DNA of 10,105 nucleotides from NCBI GenBank assembly GCA_948874605.1, contig CAQRXS010000040.1:1-10105 (forward strand). The letters are read 5' to 3'. Positions 1-5,762 of this stretch are shown here, one piece after another. The position numbers and the translations under genes are program-made. Every line of letters starts with the position of its first letter. The first letter of the stretch is position 1. The stretch comes from an uncultured Bacilli bacterium. GTDB taxonomy: Bacteria > Bacillota_I > Bacilli_A > RF39 > UBA660. The notes beneath the pieces are model-generated. The model searched no databases. It worked only from the letters and a program-made list of their open reading frames with translations, and was not told the origin of the DNA.

Positions 1-667
1 CATAAACTAATTCATTGTTATTTAATGATTTATCTTTTATATACTCTACTGCTGTTTTCTCTTTCTTATTCGTTGCTGTACTTAATATGTTTATACTTCC
101 TTCAAACTTCTTATTCATAATTTCATTTCCAGCTTTTTCATCATACCATAAATAAATATTATAAGTTTCTTCTTCTCCTTGATTTAATATGTCTGCCGCG
201 AGTATGATTGATTCATCCATATTCTCTACTACTATACTCGTTCTATCCTCATTAATATGACTTATATCACTTGCGTATTCTCCTAAATTAATTCCTACTG
301 TTGGTTTTACTTCTGTATCTTTATGAATTGCAAACTTTATCTTCTCTTTTAAATTATAATCTTCTTGTTGATTTGTTGTTAACGTATTTAATGTCACATA
401 ATACTTTGATGCTATACTACACTTATTTGTTATCTTAAACTTATATGGGATACCAGAAAGTCCTTTAGAGTCACTCATTGGATAGGTATTATTCATCATA
501 ATTGGCGCATTTATTTGTTCAAACTCAATCTTAAAACACCCAGAACTCACAACATTTTCTTGTCCTTCTAAATTCACTACCCAAAGGGCATAACTTTGAT
601 AGGTCATCAAACAAATTCCTATTGCCACCACTACGATTGCTAACCCTAATTTATATTTCAGTCTCAT
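1..667 (-). CDS. Partial signal-anchored extracytoplasmic protein, TasA/Ig-like domain (3' end outside window)
   Basis: An open frame runs from an ATG at 667 to the left edge: 222 codons, no stop, so the C-terminus is missing. The start has a GAGGA ribosome binding site six bases upstream and a good promoter. Residues 5-22 are hydrophobic and are followed by SYA (25-27) before LWV, which could be a signal peptidase I site or part of an anchor. Residues 44-195 alternate polar and hydrophobic residues as in a beta-sandwich, with two cysteines (C44, C83). The pattern KFKITN...YYVTLN, then a GE-rich turn (QGEEETYNIYLWY) and a final strand, parallels the N-terminal half of the protein at 5763-6962. 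The last residues (TAVEYIKDK...NELVY) look like the linker that precedes the WRI-containing C-terminal domain in such proteins. Function is unknown; a surface or envelope role is inferred. Codon use is richer in AAG and ATA than in its neighbours. Confidence 0.8.
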   Translation of the reverse strand, partial: MRLKYKLGLAIVVVAIGICLMTYQSYALWVVNLEGQENVVSSGCFKIEFEQINAPIMMNNTYPMSDSKGLSGIPYKFKITNKCSIASKYYVTLNTLTTNQQEDYNLKEKIKFAIHKDTEVKPTVGINLGEYASDISHINEDRTSIVVENMDESIILAADILNQGEEETYNIYLWYDEKAGNEIMNKKFEGSINILSTATNKKEKTAVEYIKDKSLNNNELVY

Positions 668-696
668 AAAATTTCCTCACATTCTATACTAACCTA

Positions 697-725
697 AGTA
701 TAAGTTTTTTTTAAACTTTACTCAA
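697..725 (-). promoter_or_regulatory. Sigma-A-type promoter for the gene at 1-667
   Basis: On the minus strand a -35 TTGAGT (725-720) is followed after exactly 17 bases by a -10 TATACT (702-697). This is the best two-box promoter in the window. The predicted start is near 690, giving a leader of about 23 bases that holds the GAGGA site at 678-674. The spacer is a run of eight A flanked by AAGTTT and AAACTT; this could form a small hairpin but has no U-tract, so I read it as promoter spacer and not as a terminator. Confidence 0.6.
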
Positions 726-756
726 CATCACTACCTAAATTTTACATATATCTTGA

Positions 757-790
757 CAAAGAAAAAGATAATAAGGAATCTTACTATCTT
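757..790 (-). terminator. Rho-independent terminator after the 55-aa gene
   Basis: The minus-strand transcript folds into an 11-bp stem (AAGATAGTAAG / CTTATTATCTT, one G-U pair) with the 4-base loop ATTC, followed by TTTCTTTG. The stem starts at the base directly after the TAG stop of the 55-aa gene (791-793). It probably ends the recD2/55-aa transcript and separates it from the promoter at 697-725. Confidence 0.75.
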
Positions 791-958
791 CTATTTCATT
801 TTCTTTTTCATATCATTTAATGCCATATTGGCATTATCCATAGCGTTGTTTAACATTTTATTAGCATTTGCTTTTGTACTTTGATTCGATAAGCAATATG
901 CTGCTACCCCCATACCACTAGCCATTCCGATTCCTAATCCGAATAACATATTTTTCAT
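791..958 (-). CDS. Small single-span membrane protein, 55 aa
   Basis: ATG at 958, TAG at 791. A strong AGGTGA site (968-963) lies four bases before the ATG, and a consensus -10 and a terminator frame the gene, so it is likely real despite its size. Residues 4-21 form a Gly-rich hydrophobic segment (LFGLGIGMASGMGVAAY) with small-residue spacing suited to helix packing. Cys22 follows, then a polar stretch rich in Asn, Met and Lys (NKMLNNAMDNANMALNDMKKK) that looks like an amphipathic helix. The layout, an N-terminal membrane helix and a short Lys-rich cytoplasmic helix, resembles small YtxH-like envelope proteins, but the similarity is too general for a family assignment. It lies 45 bases behind recD2 and could be transcribed with it as well as from its own promoter. 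Function unknown. Confidence 0.75.
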   Translation of the reverse strand: MKNMLFGLGIGMASGMGVAAYCLSNQSTKANANKMLNNAMDNANMALNDMKKKMK

Positions 959-996
959 ACTATCACCTCATTTGTAGTATGGCATTTTAAACTTAA

Positions 997-1026
997 ATTA
1001 TACTTAACTTTCTATTAATTTATCTA
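997..1026 (-). promoter_or_regulatory. Promoter for the 55-aa gene, overlapping the recD2 3' end
   Basis: A perfect TATAAT (-10) at 1002-997 follows the recD2 TAA (1004-1006) by one base. An 18-base spacer separates it from TAGATA at 1026-1021 (-35, 4 of 6 consensus), which lies inside recD2. The predicted start is near 990, with a leader of about 32 bases containing AGGTGA. There is no hairpin with a U-tract between recD2 and this gene, so read-through from recD2 is also expected. Confidence 0.5.
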
Positions 1027-3190
1027 AAAGAGAAGTTTTCCGAAAAGTAGAATAGTCATTTTGGACCGAAAGCAAAAACGATTCTTTTTCCCCTACTAAA
1101 ATTAAACTTTTTTTCGCTCTAGAAACTCCCGTATAAATCAATTTATTGTATAACATTTTATAATATCCCTTCGTCACTGGTAAAATAACATGCGGAAATT
1201 CACTTCCTTGACTTTTATGAATCGTAATTGCATATGCATGTTTAATACTTTGTAAATCTGCTGTTTGATAAGTTACTAATGTCCCTTCAAAATCAATACA
1301 AAGCTCCATATGTTTTTTAGGACTTCCTACTTCTTGAATACTTGTAATATATCCAATATCTCCATTATAAACGTTACACTCTGGATCATTCACAAGTTGC
1401 AGAACTTTATCTCCTTCACGATAAATAGTATCAAAAAAAGCATACTCTTTTTTTTCTTCACTTTTTGGATTAAAAAGTTCTTGCAATAAAACATTTAAAT
1501 TATCAATGCCGTTTTCCCCTTTATACATCGGGGCTAAAATCTGAATATCATCAGCCTTTAAGCCTTTTTCTAAACTCATACGTACTACTTTAGCAAGCAT
1601 TTCCTTTATTTGTTTATTTTCACAAACTAAAAAATTATAATCGTCTTTCTTTTCTAAAAAATTCTCGCTGATATCATGCTCTTTGATTTCTTTCGCAAGA
1701 ACTGGTATATAAGAATTATCACTTTGGCGATAGATAGTTTCAAGGGAGGTATAAGAAAATAATTGACTAGCCACCAAATCATTTAATATTAACCCAGCTC
1801 CGACACTCGGTAACTGAAATGTATCTCCCACCAGTACAATTTGAGCTGTTTCTTCAATTCCTTTTAAAAGGGAAACAAACAAATGGGTATCAATCATACT
1901 AGTTTCATCCACAATAATTAATTTTTGATGATTCTTATTCGTTTCGTTTACAGCAAAATCATTCGTATCTTTGTTCCATTTTAAATAACGATGAATCGTC
2001 ATAGCAGGTAATCCTGTACTCATCGTAAGCTTCTTTGCTGCTCTTCCTGTCGGGGCAACTAAAGCAATATTTGCCAAAGTATCAATCGGAGAAAGCTTAT
2101 AAATCTCTATAAAAATTTTTGTAATGGCATTTACGATAGTAGTTTTCCCAGTCCCAGGGCCTCCTGAAATGATGGATACATGATTTTCTAAAGCTTTTTT
2201 TATCGCTTCCTTCTGATCCTTATTATAATTTACTTTCCACATTTCTTCTAAATAATCTAATTTTTCGGATAAGTTTTTTATCTCTTTTTTCGGATAAGAA
2301 ATCATTCTTTTTAAAATATGAGCAATATCACTTTCCATTTCATAATATTTTGTTAAATATATTCTATCCCCTAAAATCGTAACCTGCTCTTTCTGTACAA
2401 GTTTCTCTAATGCCTTCAGTAAATCTTCTTTTTCCAACATAATTTTTACTTCTTTTTTTAAAGATTCTTCAATTTCATCAAGAATATAATAAATATCTCC
2501 ACTCGTATTACTAATTCTTTCCATACATTCTTTGATACATTCCAATACCCGAATTTCATCATAGGCATCATGAGTTTGCAAAAATATTTTATCTAATTTA
2601 GAAAAAGAAATAAAATCTTTAAAATAATATACATTTTCTTCAAAAAAAACTAAAGTTTTATCTTGAAATTGTTTTACTAATCGTGTTGCTTCAGGAATCG
2701 TAAACCCAGCCCCTTTTAAAGTAATAAGCATATCATCTATTTTAGAATAAGATAAAACACTTAAATAAATATTCGCAGCTTTTTTCTTTGTCATTCCAGG
2801 AACCAAAAAAAGATTTTGCTCGTTTTCTTTTATCAAATTTAAAGCATCTTCTCCTAGAGTATTTACAATTTGCAAAGCGGTTTTCTCACCACATCCCTTT
2901 ATTAAAGGACTTGATAAAAACTCAATAATCGCATCTTTTCCTTCTGGTATTTTTTTTTCAAATTCTTGAAATTGAAACTGAAAACCATATCTATCATGCT
3001 TAGCATAGGTTCCATGCAAAATATATGTATCTTCTTCATTTACTTCTAAAATAAGACCTGTGACAGTAATCGTTTTTTGGAGTAGTTCTTCTAAATCTTC
3101 TGATGCTTTTTTCACTTTAAATGTTCCCACAAAAAAACCAGAATCACTTGTAAAAATTATATTCTTAATTTTTCCTTCAATACTTTGCAT
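1004..3190 (-). CDS. recD2: RecD2-type 5'-3' DNA helicase (SF1B)
   Basis: RecD2 is a RecBCD-independent ATP-dependent helicase of Firmicutes and Deinococci, implicated in DNA repair and replication-fork maintenance. The 728 residues match the family length. Visible in order: an N-terminal OB-like domain (1-85); a helix-hairpin-helix region (about 90-185, including PLIKGCGEKTA and VPGMTKKKAA); Walker A GGPGTGKTT (about 343-351); Walker B VDETS (about 427-431); motif III LVGDTFQLPSVGAG (about 453-466); APMYKGENGIDNLN (about 553-566); the UvrD-like C-terminal domain with ITIHKSQGSEF (about 656-666) and the arginine motif YTGVSRAKK (about 686-694). There is no RecB/RecC context, which fits RecD2 and not RecD. 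Two ATGs are in tandem (3193 and 3190). I prefer 3190, four bases from GGTGG, over 3193, which would leave only one. Complete, with no missing motif. Confidence 0.96.
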   Translation of the reverse strand: MQSIEGKIKNIIFTSDSGFFVGTFKVKKASEDLEELLQKTITVTGLILEVNEEDTYILHGTYAKHDRYGFQFQFQEFEKKIPEGKDAIIEFLSSPLIKGCGEKTALQIVNTLGEDALNLIKENEQNLFLVPGMTKKKAANIYLSVLSYSKIDDMLITLKGAGFTIPEATRLVKQFQDKTLVFFEENVYYFKDFISFSKLDKIFLQTHDAYDEIRVLECIKECMERISNTSGDIYYILDEIEESLKKEVKIMLEKEDLLKALEKLVQKEQVTILGDRIYLTKYYEMESDIAHILKRMISYPKKEIKNLSEKLDYLEEMWKVNYNKDQKEAIKKALENHVSIISGGPGTGKTTIVNAITKIFIEIYKLSPIDTLANIALVAPTGRAAKKLTMSTGLPAMTIHRYLKWNKDTNDFAVNETNKNHQKLIIVDETSMIDTHLFVSLLKGIEETAQIVLVGDTFQLPSVGAGLILNDLVASQLFSYTSLETIYRQSDNSYIPVLAKEIKEHDISENFLEKKDDYNFLVCENKQIKEMLAKVVRMSLEKGLKADDIQILAPMYKGENGIDNLNVLLQELFNPKSEEKKEYAFFDTIYREGDKVLQLVNDPECNVYNGDIGYITSIQEVGSPKKHMELCIDFEGTLVTYQTADLQSIKHAYAITIHKSQGSEFPHVILPVTKGYYKMLYNKLIYTGVSRAKKSLILVGEKESFLLSVQNDYSTFRKTSLLDKLIES

Positions 3191-3198
3191 CATACCAC

Positions 3199-3228
3199 CA
3201 AAACAATTGTATCATAGTTTTAAATAAT
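3199..3228 (-). promoter_or_regulatory. Extended -10 promoter for recD2
   Basis: On the minus strand TGATACAAT is an extended -10: TG, one base, then TACAAT at 3211-3206. The -35 position 17 bases upstream is only TTTTTA (3 of 6). The predicted start is near 3199, so the leader would be just a few bases, with GGTGG almost at the 5' end. The upstream terminator at 3247-3276 isolates recD2, so a promoter is needed here. Confidence 0.45.
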
Positions 3229-3246
3229 TAAAAAGCGCATTTCAGA

Positions 3247-3276
3247 CAAAAAAAGAAACAGCAATTCGCCATTTCT
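3247..3276 (-). terminator. Rho-independent terminator after the 126-aa gene
   Basis: The minus-strand transcript has a 9-bp stem (AGAAATGGC / GCTGTTTCT, with two adjacent G-U pairs) and the 5-base loop GAATT, followed directly by a run of U. The stem starts one base after the TAA of the gene at 3278-3658. Confidence 0.7.
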
Positions 3277-3277
3277 A

Positions 3278-3658
3278 TTAATTCTTATATCCTAATAAAT
3301 ATAATCGATACACAATATCATCGTAATAAGTATTAATTAACATATCATTATTTTGACGTGCAACATTTACTTTGTACCATAGCTGATATAACTCATTATA
3401 TTCCATTATTTTCTTATTTACTTCCTGTTTGTCCTTACCGGTCTGAATCGTAGAATAAAAATGATTCATTGATTTCATTACAAAATCATCAAGCAAAGCA
3501 TAATTTACTCTTCCAATAGAAATTAACTCTCTTACACTATTTCGCTTTAATGGACGCTTAATATTTTTATAATCTATTTTTTTATTAACTCGTATGGTTC
3601 CTTTAATTGCACCATTGTCGACCCAAGATAATTCCTTTAATGTTCCATTTCTAAACAT
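3278..3658 (-). CDS. Hypothetical protein, 126 aa
   Basis: I do not recognise this protein. The ATG at 3658 has an AAGGTGA site ending about five bases upstream, an extended -10 further up, and a terminator just after the stop, so it looks like an independent gene. There is no signal peptide, membrane span or cysteine, so a soluble cytoplasmic protein is likely. It is basic. Residues 1-30 look beta-rich (FRNGTLKELSWVDNGAIKG). The rest is mainly helical, with a coiled-coil-like Lys/Glu segment (about 73-95, KDKQEVNKKIMEYNELYQLW) and a Tyr-rich C-terminus (YYDDIVYRLYLLGYKN). The basic linker KNIKRPLKRNSVREL (about 31-45) could contact nucleic acid, but that is speculative. It lies between mtaB and recD2 with no functional link implied. 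Confidence 0.8.
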   Translation of the reverse strand: MFRNGTLKELSWVDNGAIKGTIRVNKKIDYKNIKRPLKRNSVRELISIGRVNYALLDDFVMKSMNHFYSTIQTGKDKQEVNKKIMEYNELYQLWYKVNVARQNNDMLINTYYDDIVYRLYLLGYKN

Positions 3659-3681
3659 AGTCTCACCTTACTTATTCTTCA

Positions 3682-3697
3682 TGTTATTATTTTAACA
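3682..3697 (-). promoter_or_regulatory. Extended -10 promoter for the 126-aa gene
   Basis: TGTTAAAAT on the minus strand (3697-3689) is an extended -10, with TG, one base and TAAAAT (5 of 6). The -35 position (TAGATT, 3717-3712) matches at 3 of 6. The predicted start near 3682 gives a leader of about 23 bases containing AAGGTGA. I found no terminator between mtaB and this gene, so read-through is also possible. Confidence 0.4.
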
Positions 3698-3723
3698 AAA
3701 AGAAGTAAAAAAATCTATATAGT

Positions 3724-4998
3724 TTAATTGAAAATTTCAGAAACTTCTTCTCCTACCAGCAAGCCATTTTGATAATCTGTTATCTTGACCATTACCTCAG
3801 TATTTTTTATCATTTCTTTTGCTAACAGAACTTTTAAATAATTTGAAGTACAACTCATATTTTTATCTTCCACTAATACTTCTAAAGTTTTACCTATAAA
3901 TGACTTGTAATATTTTTCTTCCAATTCATTAGACAAATCGCATAAGATTCGACTTCTTTTTTTCTTCTCTTCTTCAGGTATTTGATTTTCCATTAAAGCA
4001 GCCATAGTTCCTGTACGAACTGAATAAGGAAAAACATGAATTTTACTAAATTGTATTTTTTTAGAAGTTTCGATTGTTTTTTGAAATAGACTTTCTGTTT
4101 CATAAGGATGTCCCACAATGATATCTGTAGTGATTGAAATATCAGGTCTAATACTCCTAATCTTCTTTATTTTCTTTTCAAAGTAGTCTAAATCATATTT
4201 ACGATTCATTCGTTTTAAAATTTCATCAGAACCTGCCTGAAGCGGAATATGTAAATGATTACAAATCTTATTGTTTTCTTTTAGTTCCTCTAAAAATTTA
4301 TCATTTAACTCTGTAATTTCAATAGAAGAGATGCGTATCCTTTTCAAATGTTCTAATTTGCTTATTTCATGAATTAAATCTGTTAAATCATACGGGGTAT
4401 TTGTACCATAAGAACCTGTATGTATTCCAGTCAATACAATTTCCTTATGCCCATTTTCTACGAGCGTTTTAACTTCTTCAACAACCAAAGAAAATTCTTT
4501 ACTTCGAATACTTCCTCTTACATAAGGAATAATACAGTAACTACAAAAATTATCACATCCATCTTGGATTTTAACAAAGGCTCTTGTATGGGTAGTAAAT
4601 TTACATACTCGCATATCTTCAAAAGGAAGATTACGAGTTGTATAAATATTTTGATATGCCTCTTTTGTTTCTAAAAAGTTTTTAATCAACGTTACAATTT
4701 TGCTTTTCTCTTTATTGCCAATTAAAATATCTATTCCGAGATCTTCGTATGCTCTACTATTATTTTGCACCGAGCACCCACACACTACTAAAACAGAAGT
4801 TGGAAATTCTCTTTTAAAACGGCGAACCATTTTCTTTGATTTATTATCTGCCATATTTGTTACAGAACATGTATTTATAACTACAATTTGCGGATTCTCT
4901 TCACTCCATAAAAAACCTGCTTCTAAAAGTTTTTCTTTCATCATTTCTGATTCATAAGTATTTACTTTACAGCCTAAGGTATAGATATAAAATTTCAT
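3724..4998 (-). CDS. mtaB: tRNA (t6A37) C2-methylthiotransferase MtaB
   Basis: MtaB is a radical-SAM enzyme that converts t6A to ms2t6A at position 37 of ANN-decoding tRNAs, using two [4Fe-4S] clusters. The N-terminal MTTase domain supplies three cluster cysteines: C10 in TLGCKVNTYES, C44 in INTCSVT and C75 in CGCSVQ. The radical-SAM CxxxCxxC is C148-C152-C155 (DGCDNFCSYCIIPYVRG). A TRAM-like substrate-binding domain occupies about 365-420 (FIGKTLEVLVED...GLLVGEEV). LGCKVN with YESEM, and CSYCIIPYVRG, favour MtaB over MiaB or RimO. The start at 4998 is chosen because GGTGAT (5008-5003) lies four bases upstream; upstream in-frame starts would remove this site. The 424-residue length is normal for the family. 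An extra cysteine (C73) beside C75 is a small oddity. It stands alone, with its own -10. Confidence 0.95.
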   Translation of the reverse strand: MKFYIYTLGCKVNTYESEMMKEKLLEAGFLWSEENPQIVVINTCSVTNMADNKSKKMVRRFKREFPTSVLVVCGCSVQNNSRAYEDLGIDILIGNKEKSKIVTLIKNFLETKEAYQNIYTTRNLPFEDMRVCKFTTHTRAFVKIQDGCDNFCSYCIIPYVRGSIRSKEFSLVVEEVKTLVENGHKEIVLTGIHTGSYGTNTPYDLTDLIHEISKLEHLKRIRISSIEITELNDKFLEELKENNKICNHLHIPLQAGSDEILKRMNRKYDLDYFEKKIKKIRSIRPDISITTDIIVGHPYETESLFQKTIETSKKIQFSKIHVFPYSVRTGTMAALMENQIPEEEKKKRSRILCDLSNELEEKYYKSFIGKTLEVLVEDKNMSCTSNYLKVLLAKEMIKNTEVMVKITDYQNGLLVGEEVSEIFN

Positions 4999-5002
4999 AA
5001 AC

Positions 5003-5008
5003 ATCACC
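5003..5008 (-). promoter_or_regulatory. Ribosome binding site deciding the mtaB start
   Basis: GGTGAT on the minus strand lies four bases before ATG 4998. The alternative ATG at 5004 overlaps this site and the more upstream in-frame starts precede it, so translation most likely begins at MKFYIYTLGC. Confidence 0.6.
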
Positions 5009-5017
5009 AATATTTTT

Positions 5018-5023
5018 ATTATA
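5018..5023 (-). promoter_or_regulatory. -10 element of the probable mtaB promoter
   Basis: A perfect TATAAT on the minus strand, 20 bases before the mtaB start codon and downstream of the terminator of the previous gene. The -35 position is a poor match (TAGTTT with a 17-base spacer), so promoter strength is uncertain. The predicted leader is about 13 bases. Confidence 0.4.
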
Positions 5024-5049
5024 CAAAAAGACAAACAAAAAAACTAGTA

Positions 5050-5073
5050 TAGAAAAAAGAAGATTTCTCTTCT
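5050..5073 (-). terminator. Short terminator overlapping the stop of the 199-aa gene
   Basis: On the minus strand AGAAGA-GAAA-TCTTCT forms a 6-bp stem with a GNRA-type GAAA loop, followed by TTTTTC and, a little further on, a run of seven T. The stem begins inside the TAG stop (5074-5072). It is short and A/U-rich, so efficiency may be modest, but position and U-tract are right. Confidence 0.5.
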
Positions 5074-5671
5074 AATTTAATAGTTCACTTAATTGTTGCA
5101 ACGCTTTTAAAAACTTTTCTTCTTTTTCATAAGAAAATAATTGGGATGAAATAGGTGTTTCAACCACATTTGACTCAATTTCTATTTTAGGCTCTTTTTC
5201 AAGATATGTTATTTCTTTTGGAGAATCGATTGTATTTAACGATAACTTCTTAACAGGAATAACATCATCAATCATTTCTTCTTTATCATAAACCACACCT
5301 GCTTGAGAGGAAGCAAGCAATTCTTCATAACTTATAATTGCCCGTTTTTCTTGTTCTTCTTCATAAACAGTCATATCTACAAGAGGCTTTGGATTTTCAT
5401 TTATTTCATCAATAACACTCAATAAATCCAATTCACCGATTTGCTCATCCGATGTCTGTTCTTCTTCGAATAACGGTGTTTCTTCTTTTAAAATATTGTC
5501 CTCGCTTTTTAATGTCATAGAAGCTTTCATATTTTCCATTTTTTCAACATACATTACATAAATCAAAGATACAACTAAAACGATGAGCGTAATTACTGCA
5601 AAATATAAAATAAAATCTATAAACGACATACTTGAAATCATTGACCAAATATCCCTTAAAACACTATTCAT
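5072..5671 (-). CDS. Bitopic membrane protein with acidic cytoplasmic tail, 199 aa
   Basis: Function not recognised. The ATG at 5671 is preferred because AGGTGA (5682-5677) lies five bases upstream; an in-frame GTG at 5680 sits inside that site. One membrane helix (about 18-41, FIDFILYFAVITLIVLVVSL) is followed by YVEKMENMK, so the positive-inside rule puts the C-terminal 155 residues in the cytoplasm. That tail is strongly acidic, low in aromatics and probably mostly disordered. It has two ordered-looking parts: EEEQEKRAIISYEELL (about 104-119) and the C-terminal helix EKEEKFLKALQQLSELLN (182-199). Such short motifs on a flexible membrane-tethered tail are typical of proteins that recruit partners. 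It lies directly downstream of the division operon but has its own promoter and terminator. A scaffold or adaptor role is inference only. Confidence 0.85.
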   Translation of the reverse strand: MNSVLRDIWSMISSMSFIDFILYFAVITLIVLVVSLIYVMYVEKMENMKASMTLKSEDNILKEETPLFEEEQTSDEQIGELDLLSVIDEINENPKPLVDMTVYEEEQEKRAIISYEELLASSQAGVVYDKEEMIDDVIPVKKLSLNTIDSPKEITYLEKEPKIEIESNVVETPISSQLFSYEKEEKFLKALQQLSELLN

Positions 5672-5676
5672 TTGTA

Positions 5677-5682
5677 TCACCT
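5677..5682 (-). promoter_or_regulatory. Ribosome binding site deciding the 199-aa start
   Basis: AGGTGA on the minus strand, five bases before ATG 5671. It overlaps the alternative GTG codon at 5680-5678, which argues against that start. Confidence 0.65.
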
Positions 5683-5688
5683 ACAAGT

Positions 5689-5718
5689 AGTTTACCAAAA
5701 AATACAAAAACTAGTCAA
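5689..5718 (-). promoter_or_regulatory. Promoter for the 199-aa gene, embedded in the upstream terminator
   Basis: TTGACT (-35, 5718-5713) lies within the 3' arm of the terminator stem at 5708-5734. After 18 bases follows TAAACT (-10, 5694-5689), preceded by TG one base away (TGGTAAACT), so it is also an extended -10. The predicted start is near 5682, right at the AGGTGA site, giving a leader of about 11 bases. Confidence 0.4.
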
Positions 5719-5734
5719 TAAATTTGACTAGTTT
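5700..5734 (-). terminator. Strong rho-independent terminator ending the division operon
   Basis: A perfect 11-bp inverted repeat (AAACTAGTCAA / TTGACTAGTTT at 5734-5724 and 5718-5708) with a 5-base loop is followed on the minus strand by TTTTTGTATTTTTT. It lies 28 bases after the stop of the 399-aa gene and closes the rsmH-ftsL-pbp-399 aa unit. Confidence 0.85.
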
Positions 5735-5762
5735 ACAAAGAGATATACAAAAATTGACATCT

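Noticed and set aside
702..720. AAGTTT / AAACTT inverted repeat as a second terminator
   Set aside because: On the minus strand it is followed by ATACTTAGG, not a U-tract, and it fits as the spacer of a good promoter. On the plus strand no gene ends there.
3659..3723. Terminator after mtaB
   Set aside because: Only CTATATAG followed by T residues is present; it is too short to form a stable hairpin.
4420..4674. Plus-strand open frame of 84 codons
   Set aside because: Lies entirely inside mtaB on the opposite strand, across conserved radical-SAM residues; its product is Phe/Ser/Asn-rich antisense-type sequence.
4700..4957. Plus-strand open frame of 85 codons
   Set aside because: Antisense to the conserved N-terminal domain of mtaB; no promoter or family signature.
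5037..5048. ACTAGT shared with the terminator stem at 5708-5734 as a possible operator or repeat
   Set aside because: Only an AAACTAGT core is shared, too short to mean more than chance in AT-rich DNA.
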